DNA from: Chryseobacterium indologenes | GTDB lineage: Bacteria; Bacteroidota; Bacteroidia; Flavobacteriales; Weeksellaceae | Assembly (NCBI RefSeq): GCF_018362995.1 | Contig: NZ_CP074372.1 | Span: 682,001 to 746,000, forward strand | Length of the DNA: 64,000 nucleotides | Direction of reading: 5' to 3' | Shown: one piece after another, positions 1 through 9,370 of the stretch | Numbering within the stretch: position 1 is the stretch's first letter | Layout: every line of letters starts with the position of its first letter | The notes under the pieces: generated by a model | The model's database searches: none | The model's input: only the letters and a program-made list of their open reading frames with translations | Told to the model about the DNA's origin: nothing | Translations under genes and position numbers: made by a program

Positions 1-252
1 AAAAAAATGAACGAAAGCGGTTATCTCATCGTCAAAAAAGACAGTATAGATAAACGGAAACAAATTATTTCACTATCTCCTAAAGCCATTGAAATGCTCC
101 CTCAGCTGGAGCAGATTTGGGACAGTTGTGAAAAAGCAATTTTGAATGTGCTATCAGAAGATCTTGGGATTTTCACGTATCTGGATCATATTGATCAGCA
201 ATTAAAGGATGAATCTTTCCATCACAGGTTTAAACAGGAATATTTAAAATAA
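1..252 (+). CDS. MarR-family transcriptional regulator, C-terminal part (5' end outside window)
   Basis: The reading frame is open from base 1, so the gene begins before the window; the ATG at 7 is internal. What remains looks like the wing and dimerisation helices of a MarR regulator: a basic stretch with KDSIDKRKQIISLS followed by amphipathic helices, as in the beta-wing and helices 5-6 of the family. The winged-helix core is missing from view. The next gene starts only 8 bp downstream, so the two are probably co-transcribed. Family call is by inspection of about 80 residues; the effector and targets cannot be told. Confidence 0.7.
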   Translation, partial: KKMNESGYLIVKKDSIDKRKQIISLSPKAIEMLPQLEQIWDSCEKAILNVLSEDLGIFTYLDHIDQQLKDESFHHRFKQEYLK

Positions 253-260
253 ATCAAATC

Positions 261-1025
261 ATGAAAGCATTAATTCTCATCACAGCATTTCTTTTTTCCA
301 ATCTGATGATTTCGGCAACTGAAACAAAGATCATGATAAGAGCGAAAGCAAGAGATGCCAAATTTATCGGAACTTCATTAGGCGGCGCTCATATCATCAT
401 CAGAAATAAACTTAATCAGAGGATTCTGGCAGAAGGAAATACCATGGGAAGTACCGGAAACACAGATCTGATTATGAAAACGCCTAAAATCAGAGGAAAC
501 TCCATTGCAGATGCACAGACCGGAGGTTTTATGGCGGCAGTGGATATTGATGAACCTACATTTGTGAATATAGAAGTCATTTCTCCTTTGAACAGTAAGC
601 AGGCCCAGGCGGTGGTAAGCACAGAATTGTGGCTGATTCCCGGAAAACATATTTTAGGAGAAGGAATTATCCTAGAAATTCCGGGATACATCATTGATAT
701 TCTGAAGCCAAGAACCCATCAGTATATTGCCTTGAGTACTATTAAAGACAAACCTTTCCTGTTTCAGGCTAATATTGTTATGATGTGCGGATGTGTCATC
801 GATAAAGGAGGCGTCTGGAATTCCGATGAAATTGAAGTGAAAGGAATCTTGAAAAAAGACGGAAAATTTGTGAAGAATATAGATATGTCTTTAGTTTCAA
901 CCAACCTTTTTGAAGGAAGCGATATGATTAGTTCTCCGGGAAACTACGAACTTGTACTGTACGCTTATCATGAAAAAACAGGAAATACGGGTGTGGATAA
1001 GGTAAATTATGTAGTGTTTGAATAA
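261..1025 (+). CDS. Secreted protein of unknown function
   Basis: 254 residues starting with a clear signal peptide (hydrophobic stretch at about 3-18, cleavage near ISA-TE), so the product is exported to the periplasm or surface. The mature part is beta-rich with no motif I recognise; a CGC at about residue 175 is its only cysteine cluster. It follows the MarR gene by 8 bp, suggesting one transcript and possible regulation by it. A weak bidirectional hairpin follows at 1052-1080. No function is proposed. Confidence 0.7.
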   Translation: MKALILITAFLFSNLMISATETKIMIRAKARDAKFIGTSLGGAHIIIRNKLNQRILAEGNTMGSTGNTDLIMKTPKIRGNSIADAQTGGFMAAVDIDEPTFVNIEVISPLNSKQAQAVVSTELWLIPGKHILGEGIILEIPGYIIDILKPRTHQYIALSTIKDKPFLFQANIVMMCGCVIDKGGVWNSDEIEVKGILKKDGKFVKNIDMSLVSTNLFEGSDMISSPGNYELVLYAYHEKTGNTGVDKVNYVVFE

Positions 1026-1051
1026 ACGAAATTATTAGGCAGTCGAATAAA

Positions 1052-1080
1052 AAAGAGATCTTTTCAAGGTTTCTTTTTTA
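1052..1080. terminator. Weak bidirectional hairpin between convergent genes
   Basis: An AAGAGATC arm pairs with GGTTTCTT (two wobble pairs) around a short loop, with T-runs on both sides. It sits between a rightward gene ending at 1025 and a leftward gene ending at 1085, where a shared terminator is expected. The stem is AU/GU-rich, so confidence is limited. Confidence 0.45.
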
Positions 1081-1084
1081 TTCA

Positions 1085-1327
1085 TTACAAAACCTGAAGC
1101 TCTCTGAAGACCTCGATAATCGCTTCAATAAGCCCTTTGTCTATATTTTTTTCCGACGCAGCATCAGGCAGAAGAGCTCTTAAGTCCCCATGATCATCAC
1201 GCTCAATAACGACTTCTGTTCCGTCAACATCCACGTACAGTTTATAGCCGTATGAGAAGGTGGCAAGCTTTCCATTGAAAAACAGTTCTTTACCTTTATA
1301 GATTACGGGTACTTCAAATTCTTCCAT
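1085..1327 (-). CDS. Small conserved-looking protein of unknown function
   Basis: 80 residues, acidic, no signal peptide or membrane segment. The N-terminal half looks like beta strands (VPVIYKGKELFF, YKLYVDVDGTEVVIERD), the C-terminal third like a helix. The alternation of strand patterns and a sensible codon choice support a real gene. It stands alone between a convergent gene pair and the divergent photolyase. I do not recognise the family. Confidence 0.6.
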   Translation of the reverse strand: MEEFEVPVIYKGKELFFNGKLATFSYGYKLYVDVDGTEVVIERDDHGDLRALLPDAASEKNIDKGLIEAIIEVFRELQVL

Positions 1328-1524
1328 TATTGTAAGTTTCTATTCATACTAAATTCCAGACAAATGTCGGGAAATTTTACTTCATATCATCATACAAAAT
1401 ATAATGATAAAGCCGAATAATACTAATTTCTGGAAATATTTATGTGCTAAAATATGTATATTTATTCCTTAGATACGAAGTCATTTCAAAGCAGAAATGA
1501 CCAATGAATTTGAATTAAACTATT

Positions 1525-2820
1525 ATGAAAGATACAATCACTCTTTTCTGGTTCAGACGTGATTTGAGGTTGGAAGACAATATCGGGCTTCACCACGCTC
1601 TCCAGTCGGATGCTCCGGTCATGCCTGTTTTTATATTTGATACTGATATTCTCGGGAAACTGGAAGATAAAGAAGACCGTAGGGTAGATTATATCCATCA
1701 GGCTTTGACGGCTATCAATATTTCATTGAAAAAACACCATTCAAAAGTCAATACTTACTATGGAAAACCTATAGAAATATTCCGCAAACTATCTGAAGAA
1801 TATCATATTGAAGGCATTTTCTGTAACCGGGATTATGAACCTCAGGCAATTGAAAGAGATAAGGAAGTCTATTATTTTTTCAAAGAGAAAAATATTCCTT
1901 TCAAAGCTTATAAAGACCAGATTATTTTTGATAAAGATCAGATTGTTAAAAAAGATGGTTCTCCTTATACCGTTTATACTCCTTTTGCAAAGAAATGGCG
2001 TGAAGCATTAACTCCGGAACATTATAAATCTGTAGAATTAAGCTTTAAAAATCTCTTTTCACAGGAACATTCTGATATTGTTACCTTACAGGAGATTGGT
2101 TTCAGAAAAACAGATTTTGATTTTACCAAACCTGTTCTGGATGCTTCCATTATAGATGATTACGATAAATACCGTGATTATCCTGCCTTACAGCATACCA
2201 CACAACTCGGAATTGCTTTACGGTTTGGAACAGTAAGTGTCAGGAAATGTGTGGCTTTTGCATTGAAGCATAATGCAACATGGCTTTCAGAATTAATCTG
2301 GCGTGAATTTTTTATGCAGATTTTATATCATTTCCCGGAAGTTGTTCATCATTCGTTTAAAAGACAGTATGATAATATTAACTGGCGGAATAATGAAGAA
2401 GAATTTAAACACTGGTGCGAAGGAACTACAGGCTATCCTATTGTAGATGCCGGAATGAGACAGCTTAATGAGACAGGCTATATGCATAATCGTGTAAGAA
2501 TGATTGTAGCGAGCTTCTTATGTAAGCATTTACTGATCGACTGGCGTTGGGGTGAAGCTTATTTTGCCTTAAAGCTGAATGATTATGACCTCTCTGCAAA
2601 CAATGGAAACTGGCAGTGGGCGGCAGGAAGCGGCTGTGATGCGGCTCCTTATTTCAGAGTTTTCAATCCGACAGCTCAGGTTGAGAAATTTGATAAAGAC
2701 TTTTCATATATCAAAAAATGGCTGCCAGAATGGAATACACCCGAATATCCCGCTCCGATAGTAGAACATGCCTATGCCAGAGAAAGAGCTTTATCTGAAT
2801 ATAAGAAAGCCTTGAAATAA
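1525..2820 (+). CDS. phrB: Deoxyribodipyrimidine photolyase / cryptochrome-family flavoprotein
   Basis: 431 residues with the full photolyase layout. The N-terminal alpha/beta antenna domain opens with LFWFRRDLRLEDN, the classic start of class I photolyases. The C-terminal FAD domain contains ELIWREFFMQIL, the WCEGTTGYPIVDAGMRQL helix and MHNRVRMIVASFLCKHLLIDWRWGE, ending with the DLSANNGNWQWAAGSGCDAAPYFR signature that binds FAD and the flipped-out dimer. The family uses light to split cyclobutane pyrimidine dimers. A TATATTTA at 1457-1464 could be its -7 box. A cryptochrome role cannot be excluded by inspection, but all regions typical of CPD photolyase are present. Confidence 0.93.
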   Translation: MKDTITLFWFRRDLRLEDNIGLHHALQSDAPVMPVFIFDTDILGKLEDKEDRRVDYIHQALTAINISLKKHHSKVNTYYGKPIEIFRKLSEEYHIEGIFCNRDYEPQAIERDKEVYYFFKEKNIPFKAYKDQIIFDKDQIVKKDGSPYTVYTPFAKKWREALTPEHYKSVELSFKNLFSQEHSDIVTLQEIGFRKTDFDFTKPVLDASIIDDYDKYRDYPALQHTTQLGIALRFGTVSVRKCVAFALKHNATWLSELIWREFFMQILYHFPEVVHHSFKRQYDNINWRNNEEEFKHWCEGTTGYPIVDAGMRQLNETGYMHNRVRMIVASFLCKHLLIDWRWGEAYFALKLNDYDLSANNGNWQWAAGSGCDAAPYFRVFNPTAQVEKFDKDFSYIKKWLPEWNTPEYPAPIVEHAYARERALSEYKKALK

Positions 2821-2839
2821 AAGTATCTTAGACAAAAAT

Positions 2840-2866
2840 GCCCAGTGACCCAAAAGTCACTGAGCA
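2840..2866 (-). terminator. Rho-independent terminator of the ABC/TonB receptor operon
   Basis: On the minus strand, a stem of about 9 bp built around CAGTGAC/GTCACTG with a 6-nt loop is followed by ATTTTTG. It lies downstream of the leftward ABC ATPase gene that ends at 2918. Confidence 0.7.
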
Positions 2867-2917
2867 TCAACCAATTGATATTAATATGAAAAGTTACTTA
2901 TTGAAGTAATCGGATCA

Positions 2918-3613
2918 TCAAATTGTTTTCAGATACAGTTCCTGTAATTCCTGTGCGGTAAATGCTTTGGAAGGCAGGTTTTGTACAAGTTCTCCCTGCT
3001 TCATAATACCGATATTAGTGGCTACGCTTACCGCATTGAAAATATCATGAGTGGCCATTAGAACAGTTCTGCCTTCCTTACCCAGCTGGCGCACAATTTC
3101 TGTAAACTCTGCTGTAGCTATCGGATCCAGTCCGCTGGTAGGCTCATCCAAAAGCAGGACTTTTGCATCCTTGGCGAGGGCAATAGCAATTCCTACTTTT
3201 TGGCGCATTCCTTTGGAATATCCTCCAAGGGGTTTTTGATGTGCCGTTTCCTGCAATCCTGTTCGCTTTAATAATGCAGACAACTCATCTTTCTGATAAT
3301 CAAATCCTGCGATCTTAGAGAAAAAATCCAGATTTTCTATTCCAGTGAGATTTGGATACAAAAGAACAGTTTCAGGGATATAAGCAAGGTGTTTTTTTAT
3401 TTTTTGAGGATGATCCTTTACAGAAATCTCATTAATGAAAGCATCTCCGGAAGTGGCTTTAATGAGTCCCAGAAGAATATTGATCGTTGTACTTTTTCCA
3501 GCTCCGTTTTGACCTAAAAGAGCGAAAATTTCCCCTTTCTTTACTTCAAGATTAAGAGAATGAAGTGCTGTAAAATCGTTGTATTTTTTATGTAAGTTGA
3601 TTGTTTTTAACAT
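2918..3613 (-). CDS. ABC transporter ATP-binding protein
   Basis: About 231 residues from the ATG at 3613; a longer frame up to 3691 runs into the upstream gene and lacks family similarity. Walker A GQNGAGKSTT, signature GYSKGMRQKVGIA, Walker B VLLLDEPTSGLD and the H-loop MATHD are all present. Its first codons overlap the upstream permease by 7 bp, so translation is probably coupled. It should power the two DUF3526 permeases encoded just upstream; the ATPase resembles the CcmA/NosF/GldA-type exporters. The substrate is not readable from sequence, but a TonB-dependent receptor in the same operon points to metal or siderophore handling. Confidence 0.9.
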   Translation of the reverse strand: MLKTINLHKKYNDFTALHSLNLEVKKGEIFALLGQNGAGKSTTINILLGLIKATSGDAFINEISVKDHPQKIKKHLAYIPETVLLYPNLTGIENLDFFSKIAGFDYQKDELSALLKRTGLQETAHQKPLGGYSKGMRQKVGIAIALAKDAKVLLLDEPTSGLDPIATAEFTEIVRQLGKEGRTVLMATHDIFNAVSVATNIGIMKQGELVQNLPSKAFTAQELQELYLKTI

Positions 3614-4953
3614 AGTTTTCTGTATTTGTTTTGTGAAAGGATTATGAATAGAGCAATGTAGATGAGGTAGGGCAACAATAGCTGAAACCACTTCAAATAT
3701 TCGGACAAGCTGAATACCTCTATGGTTTGCTGTACCCAGTTGATAGATTCTGCATTTTTCCCCGAGAAAATAAGCGGGTAGAAGAACAACCGTTTTTTCT
3801 CATGGAATTTTTTGAGCGAAGAAGCATACTGCAGCTGATTATTCATATCAGTTTTCGCCAGATGACTCTCTGTGAGCTGAGTATGGAGATTCGGAAGAAG
3901 ATAGCCTAAATAAATTGCCGCCTGATTTCGATTCTGCATTTTTTCGGTGTACAGTTCTGCAGATTTTGCAGACTCCAGATCTCCCATATGCTGCATGGCG
4001 TAGTACCAGGTCCAGGTAAAAGTATCATTTTCTTCTACCGTAAAATTTCTGTATTGAGGATATACTTTGTAAAACTTTTCCATAGTCGGGCGTTTGGCTT
4101 CATCCCATTTGTTGTGATAGCCTTCTCTCTGTTCCATAACCGCTTTAAGGGACTCATGAACAGGATAGATCTTTTGGATCAGAATATTGCTGCTCATGGG
4201 AATGATAAAATTGATGCTTACCCATACAATGAGAAGAATCAATGCATTCTGAGCTGATGATTTCCGGAAAGAAATAACCCATCTGCACAAAACAAACCAA
4301 AACAGGATATAAAGCCATCCACTGATGACAAACGCAATATAATAAAGGTCTGAAGGGATCTTTATCCATACCGAAGCAATAATCATTAATGCCAGATACA
4401 CCGCCGTTACAGCACCCAGTCGTATGAGCATTTTATGATCCAAAAGCTTTTGCAAATTGCCACTTTGAACTGAAAGCAGCTTCCAGGTTCCTCTTTCTTC
4501 TTCTTCAGAAATCAGATTATAGCAGAAGGCGACAATCACCAATGGGAAAAGGAAAACAATCACAAAACTGAAATCAAAGTTTCCGACGGCAGCATTGGCA
4601 GGATTATAAAAATCAGAATTATAACGCTGTTCTTCAAGATTCCGGATGGTGACTCCCTGTATTGAAGGATTTAAGTCACGCATTCCGATATTCAGGGCAG
4701 CCAGTCTGGGAGTTTCATTCACCAGATTAAACTTAATATAATAAAGAACCAATCCCAGATCATCTTTATGAAACTTCGTGTTCCTTTCTATGCTTTCTTT
4801 CTGGAATGCTCCGCTTTTAGAAATGATATCTTCATTCCGGTCCAGAAATTTCTTCCCGGTATAAATAGCCATCATCCCGGCCATGAATAAAAATAGCAAC
4901 GCAATGATATAGGCTTTGTTACGGTAAAATTGTATGTATAAATAACGATTCAT
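3607..4953 (-). CDS. ABC-2 type permease, DUF3526 family (second of two)
   Basis: 448 residues with one TM helix at about 14-32, a large extracytoplasmic domain, a TM hairpin at about 125-145, the EEEERGTWKLLSVQSG motif typical of ABC-2/NosY-type permeases after it, three to four more helices, a second large loop and a final helix near 425-445. This topology is that of DUF3526 permeases. Its start codon abuts the stop of the first permease, and its end overlaps the ATPase start. Together the two probably form a heterodimeric membrane channel. What is moved is unknown. Confidence 0.85.
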   Translation of the reverse strand: MNRYLYIQFYRNKAYIIALLFLFMAGMMAIYTGKKFLDRNEDIISKSGAFQKESIERNTKFHKDDLGLVLYYIKFNLVNETPRLAALNIGMRDLNPSIQGVTIRNLEEQRYNSDFYNPANAAVGNFDFSFVIVFLFPLVIVAFCYNLISEEEERGTWKLLSVQSGNLQKLLDHKMLIRLGAVTAVYLALMIIASVWIKIPSDLYYIAFVISGWLYILFWFVLCRWVISFRKSSAQNALILLIVWVSINFIIPMSSNILIQKIYPVHESLKAVMEQREGYHNKWDEAKRPTMEKFYKVYPQYRNFTVEENDTFTWTWYYAMQHMGDLESAKSAELYTEKMQNRNQAAIYLGYLLPNLHTQLTESHLAKTDMNNQLQYASSLKKFHEKKRLFFYPLIFSGKNAESINWVQQTIEVFSLSEYLKWFQLLLPYLIYIALFIILSQNKYRKLC

Positions 4954-6399
4954 CTAGATTAATTTTAGTTTTCTTCCACTTATTTCAATTGCGGCGATAC
5001 CTATTGCTAACCAAAGAAGCAAAGCAACAGCAGGTATTGACTGCTCTTTCAAGCTGTCCAAAACGTTAGTATACCGATAATTAAAGTCCGGGAATTTCTT
5101 CCAGTTATCCTTATCAATCACAGCAGGCGGTCCTCCTTTTTCCGGTTTTATATTGCTGATATGCTTTATCTGCAGATCATTTAAATGCTGAGCCATCTGA
5201 TAGCGGTACTCTTCAGCCTGCTTTTGAAACTGGATATAAGAGAAGAAATCAGTCCCTGTTGCAATCATAGAGAAGTTTTTAATAGCAATGGCAGGATTGA
5301 TTAATCCAGAAATATCTGTGAGATTTTGTTGTTTGTGGTAAATATTTTGCAATTCTTTTTGATGCCTGATGTAAATCCGGGAACTTATCTTTTCCCCTTC
5401 CTTCATGACAAACCCGCCATAGTTGAAGGGAAGTTCATTGGTAGTACTTACTTTATAATGTTCAAGTAAAGAGTCTTTTATTTTCTTAAAATGAGGATCA
5501 TCGGGATTGTGGCTGTCTCCCGATTTTAAAATATCCTTTTCCAGATTGGTCTCAAAAGCAATACGGGAAGGAGCCGGATGTAAATTTTGTGCTGCAAACT
5601 GAACTCCTTTCGGCAAAACAATAATGAAAAGAAGCCAGAATCCGATAAGACTGATCAGTGCTGAAGAGGTACTTTTACTATTCGCAGAAACGATAACCGT
5701 TAAAACGCTGATGAAAAAATAATAGATCATATAAGCGGGCAGCAGCAATGACAAACGAATCAAAATATCAGCAGAATCTGTAGTTTGTGACATCAATGCA
5801 GCCACGAAAACAACAGGAATTACCGGGATCAGAAAACATAAAGAAAACAGCCAGAGTCCCAGAACTTTTCCCCAGATAATATCTCTTCCCGAAGCCCCTT
5901 GTACACTGATGATTTTTAAGGTAGCGTTCTCACGTTCCTGTACTATTAATCCAAACCCTAAAAAAAGAATAATCAGAGGAACAATACTCTGCAGAATAAA
6001 AGCACTGCTGAAAGCCCCAAATCTTACCAAAGTCCCAGAACTTCCTGCTTCCGAAAGATTGGCTGTATTCTGTTTATGCGCTTCCAGGAAGATCACATTT
6101 CCAAGATAGTCATCTAATCCGTTGTCAAAAATATTCAGCGGATGCCCGATTCTGAAAACCAGATAGCCATAATGTGCCATACGGTGCGGATGCTTATCGG
6201 GTCTGTGTTCCCAGTGTTCCCGGACTTCTTCCCGGTATTCCTTTATTTTTGAAAAAGAATCAGTGTATTTTGTAAACCCAATGCCGATGCTCAGCATACA
6301 GAAGAGGAGTACAGTGATGGTGATGAGCAGGTTCTGTTTCCCTTTGAACAGGTCCTGCCAGGTCTTTCTCACAATCAGTTGTAAATTTGAAATAGCCAT
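4954..6399 (-). CDS. ABC-2 type permease, DUF3526 family (first of two)
   Basis: 481 residues, same plan as its downstream partner: TM helix at about 22-42, an outside domain, then hydrophobic helices from about 130 onward, the cytoplasmic VQERENATLKIISVQGASG motif, further helices to about 260, a long soluble loop rich in charged residues, and a terminal TM segment. It begins 3 bp after the stop of the TonB-dependent receptor gene, which strongly suggests one operon and a joint role for receptor and ABC system. Confidence 0.85.
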   Translation of the reverse strand: MAISNLQLIVRKTWQDLFKGKQNLLITITVLLFCMLSIGIGFTKYTDSFSKIKEYREEVREHWEHRPDKHPHRMAHYGYLVFRIGHPLNIFDNGLDDYLGNVIFLEAHKQNTANLSEAGSSGTLVRFGAFSSAFILQSIVPLIILFLGFGLIVQERENATLKIISVQGASGRDIIWGKVLGLWLFSLCFLIPVIPVVFVAALMSQTTDSADILIRLSLLLPAYMIYYFFISVLTVIVSANSKSTSSALISLIGFWLLFIIVLPKGVQFAAQNLHPAPSRIAFETNLEKDILKSGDSHNPDDPHFKKIKDSLLEHYKVSTTNELPFNYGGFVMKEGEKISSRIYIRHQKELQNIYHKQQNLTDISGLINPAIAIKNFSMIATGTDFFSYIQFQKQAEEYRYQMAQHLNDLQIKHISNIKPEKGGPPAVIDKDNWKKFPDFNYRYTNVLDSLKEQSIPAVALLLWLAIGIAAIEISGRKLKLI

Positions 6400-6402
6400 A
6401 AT

Positions 6403-8712
6403 TTAAAATTTATAAGTAGCAGTTAGTAAATAGTTTCTTGGTGTACCCGGAAATAGTCTTAAGTAATTCTGAGCGCCGATCCAGTAGACCTTGTTGGTAA
6501 TATTATTCAGATTAAAAGCCAGCTGAACAGATTTTGCCGGAGTATAATACAATGCAGCGTCTATCGTAGTATAGGCCGGAAGCTCAAAACTTCTTGTGAA
6601 CCATGGCACTTTTGAACTTTGGTAAAGCATTCCCGCTCCAATTCCAAAGTCTTTTATAAGCTCTATCGTTGAAAAATTGTAGCGCGTCCAGATATTGAAA
6701 GAATTTTTAGAAGTATTTTCTTTCCTTTTCCCCACAAGATCAGGATTCGTATCATCCAGTATTTTAGCATCAATATAGCTGTAACCTCCGTAAATATGCC
6801 ATTGGGGAAGAATATGCCCCGAAATTTCAGCTTCAAATCCACGACTCCGGTCGGCACCTCTCTGCACAAGTTCATCAGGTTCCGAAGGATTGTTGGCATT
6901 GATTAAAATATTTCTCTGATTGATCTCATACACGGCAAGATTCAATGAAATTTTTCCGAAAAGCTGTGCTTTCATTCCCAGTTCTTTAAGATCTGATGTC
7001 AAAGGTTTAAATCTGGCAGCAGATCCTGTAAGGCTGGAGGTATTGGGCATTAATGTCACCGTATTGGATTGTGGCTGGAATCCGGTAAGGTAAGTCCCAT
7101 AAAAATTAATATTATCCGTAAAACTATAGGTGATCCCGAATCTGTACAGAAGTTTATTATTCCGGAATGAAGATTCATTGGATTCCTTGAAATTGGTAAT
7201 GTCCTGAAACCATTCCTGGCGTATTCCGGATAAAATTTTAAACTTTTTCCACGTGAAAAAATGCTGAATATAAGCTGCATGTGTAGTGGTAAGAGCAGAA
7301 GGCAGAGGTGTTATGACATTCAAAGTATTAAAATCATTACCCTGGTAATTTTCTGCACCCGGATTCAGATCAAATGGAGTGACGTTGGGCTTAGGAATGA
7401 GTATTCCGTTATAATTGAAAGTCTGGTAATCATCCGCATTGGCAGGTTTATAAGAGGGAGCCACAGAACCGTTCTTTAAAAGAAAACCTCTTGCGGCATT
7501 TTGCTGTCCGCCTTTGCGTTTTTCCCAGATCTGACTGTCATAGCCTATCAAAGCCTGATGCTGAACAGCACCGGTTTTGAATTTAAAATTAAAATAAGCA
7601 TTGATATTGTCTGTTGCCCAGTTTTGATTCCTTTGTACAAACTGCATCATTGCAAGACTGGAAACCGGTTTATTATCCATATCGGGGACAAAAGAATTGG
7701 TGGTTCTATGTTCCTGCAGGTTTTCTCTCCAGTATTGCTTCATGTAAGAAGCATTAAAGCTGATAGATTGATTAAAATGATGGGCAAAGCTCCCCATTAA
7801 AATTAATTCCCTGGTTTTAAAAAAATCATCGGGAGCTCCCAGATTCAAAGATCTTGGTGTACTGTACAAATCTGTTTTTCCCGCAACAGCACCGAAAATA
7901 GGCTGTCCTCTGTCCAGGTTTCCATAAAGATCATTGAAAATCATTTCTACATTCACCGATGTTTTTTCATTGGGAACAAAGGTGATGGAAGGAGAGATCA
8001 GGATTCCACTGTTTTTGACGTGATCCCTGAACGAATGAGCATTTTGGTAAGCACCGTTAAAGCGATACAGCAAGGTTTTGCTCTTATTTAAAGGGCCTGT
8101 AAGATCTGTGGTAACACGGTAAGTATCAAAACTTCCTCCCGATGAACTGATCTCGTGACGGGAAGTTGACAACGGTTTTTTCGTAACCATATTAATTGTA
8201 CCTCCGGGATCTACACTAGACATGGTAATGCTTGCCGGACCTTTGAAAATTTCCACACGCTCGATATTGGAAGTCATAGGTTGTAGAAAATAATACTGTC
8301 TTGTGCGCATTCCATTGATAATCTGTCCTTCTTCATTTTGGCTGATGCCACGGATGTTGTATTGGTTGTAATAGCTGGAAGGAGAGACTCCGTTCACATT
8401 TTTCATAACCTCTCCAAGCTGAAAGGCCTGACGGTCTGTGATTAGCTCCTTGGTAACTGTATTAAGAGTTAAAGGAAGATCTTTGTTTTTCATAGCAATT
8501 TTGGTAGCAGCAAAAGAGTAGTCCGATGTATAATCTTTAGACTTTCTTCCGATGATCTCAACCGTTTGTACCACTGTAGATAAGGAGTCTTCAGAACGGG
8601 ACTGAGCATACAGAAATGAAGATGCGGTGAGGAAACTTAAACTTAAAAGTTTCGCAGAATTTGGGGAAATACAATGAATTATTCCCGAATAATTAATATT
8701 ACTGGTAATCAT
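6403..8712 (-). CDS. TonB-dependent siderophore receptor
   Basis: About 769 residues from the ATG at 8712; an ATG 33 bp further upstream at 8745 is possible. A signal sequence (SAKLLSLSFLTASSFLYAQ) precedes a plug domain with NVNGVSPSSYYNQYNIRG, IERVEIFKGPASI and PGGTINMVTKKP, all hallmarks of the ferrichrome/FhuA-type siderophore receptor family. The C-terminal barrel ends in a phenylalanine (ATYKF), the normal outer-membrane insertion signal. It should import a ferric siderophore using TonB energy. It is the second gene of a leftward operon with a small Cys/His protein before it and an ABC exporter-type system after it. Confidence 0.92.
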   Translation of the reverse strand: MITSNINYSGIIHCISPNSAKLLSLSFLTASSFLYAQSRSEDSLSTVVQTVEIIGRKSKDYTSDYSFAATKIAMKNKDLPLTLNTVTKELITDRQAFQLGEVMKNVNGVSPSSYYNQYNIRGISQNEEGQIINGMRTRQYYFLQPMTSNIERVEIFKGPASITMSSVDPGGTINMVTKKPLSTSRHEISSSGGSFDTYRVTTDLTGPLNKSKTLLYRFNGAYQNAHSFRDHVKNSGILISPSITFVPNEKTSVNVEMIFNDLYGNLDRGQPIFGAVAGKTDLYSTPRSLNLGAPDDFFKTRELILMGSFAHHFNQSISFNASYMKQYWRENLQEHRTTNSFVPDMDNKPVSSLAMMQFVQRNQNWATDNINAYFNFKFKTGAVQHQALIGYDSQIWEKRKGGQQNAARGFLLKNGSVAPSYKPANADDYQTFNYNGILIPKPNVTPFDLNPGAENYQGNDFNTLNVITPLPSALTTTHAAYIQHFFTWKKFKILSGIRQEWFQDITNFKESNESSFRNNKLLYRFGITYSFTDNINFYGTYLTGFQPQSNTVTLMPNTSSLTGSAARFKPLTSDLKELGMKAQLFGKISLNLAVYEINQRNILINANNPSEPDELVQRGADRSRGFEAEISGHILPQWHIYGGYSYIDAKILDDTNPDLVGKRKENTSKNSFNIWTRYNFSTIELIKDFGIGAGMLYQSSKVPWFTRSFELPAYTTIDAALYYTPAKSVQLAFNLNNITNKVYWIGAQNYLRLFPGTPRNYLLTATYKF

Positions 8713-8843
8713 GAACAGGGATGTACGGGCAGTGAAAATGCCCATTAATAAAAGGATATCCTTAATGGTGTGAAAACACAGGTATCCACGGAATCACAGT
8801 ACAGACTAAGAAATCTGTATACAAAAAATAAAGGCAGTATAGA

Positions 8844-9197
8844 TTAAGCTGCCGCGAAAAATGAGGATGGGGGAGCTCTGGAGCTGAAGAAGTCGAGAAG
8901 GCAACGGTATGAAATGGCTTTTGGTTGAGGCATTTCGTTGTCATTCGTACTATTGATGGCAAAATCCATGTTCAAAGGTTCAGGAAGAAGAACATTGTTC
9001 ATGTGCATATGAAGCGCACACTGACATTCGTCGTCCTGTGAAAAGGTAGGGATTTTCTCTTCTTTGGAACCTTTTTTATAGATCACTTTACTTTTGGCAT
9101 GCTTAACGTGATCAAAACACGTTGTTATGCCGCTGACATTAGAAACAAATATCAGAAGTAAAGAGAAAACAAAAAAGACTCTGAGAAATTTTTGCAT
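8844..9197 (-). CDS. Small secreted Cys/His-rich protein preceding a TonB receptor
   Basis: 117 residues from the ATG at 9197; a TATTTTTG -7 box on the minus strand (9208-9215) lies just upstream, which argues against the longer frame to 9314. A signal peptide at 1-24 is followed by CFDHVKHAK, DDECQCALHMHMNN and a C-terminal RAPPSSFFAAA. Small proteins with paired Cys and His next to TonB-dependent receptors are common in Bacteroidetes (for example the HYC_CC_PP family); this one has a similar plan but I cannot confirm membership. Metal binding in the periplasm is an inference from the Cys/His content and context. Confidence 0.7.
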   Translation of the reverse strand: MQKFLRVFFVFSLLLIFVSNVSGITTCFDHVKHAKSKVIYKKGSKEEKIPTFSQDDECQCALHMHMNNVLLPEPLNMDFAINSTNDNEMPQPKAISYRCLLDFFSSRAPPSSFFAAA

Positions 9198-9207
9198 AAT
9201 AGAAAAA

Positions 9208-9215
9208 CAAAAATA
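9208..9215 (-). promoter_or_regulatory. -7 box of the TonB receptor/ABC operon
   Basis: Minus-strand TATTTTTG matches the Bacteroidetes -7 consensus TAnnTTTG and sits 11 bp before the ATG at 9197. No good TTTG -33 element is visible. Confidence 0.5.
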
Positions 9216-9333
9216 CAATTTAATTTGATAAAAATGAGATGATGAAGAAAAAGTAACAGATATTTTTCGAGCTGTGATTTCAAACCTAGCGATTATATCT
9301 TCCGTTGGGCTCATGAAATATTTTCCATAGTCG

Positions 9334-9349
9334 TATGATCCGGATCATA
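9334..9349. promoter_or_regulatory. 16-bp perfect palindrome, candidate operator
   Basis: TATGATCCGGATCATA reads the same on both strands. It ends 21 bp before a rightward -7 box at 9371, so it would cover the -33 region of that promoter; it also lies 137 bp upstream of the leftward operon start. It looks like a dimeric regulator site; the regulator is unknown. Confidence 0.45.
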
Positions 9350-9370
9350 TTTTCTGATATAAACACTTGT

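Noticed and set aside
8762..8962. Minus-strand ORF of 66 codons overlapping the small Cys/His protein gene
   Set aside because: Out of frame with the better-supported secreted protein and without any protein-like pattern.
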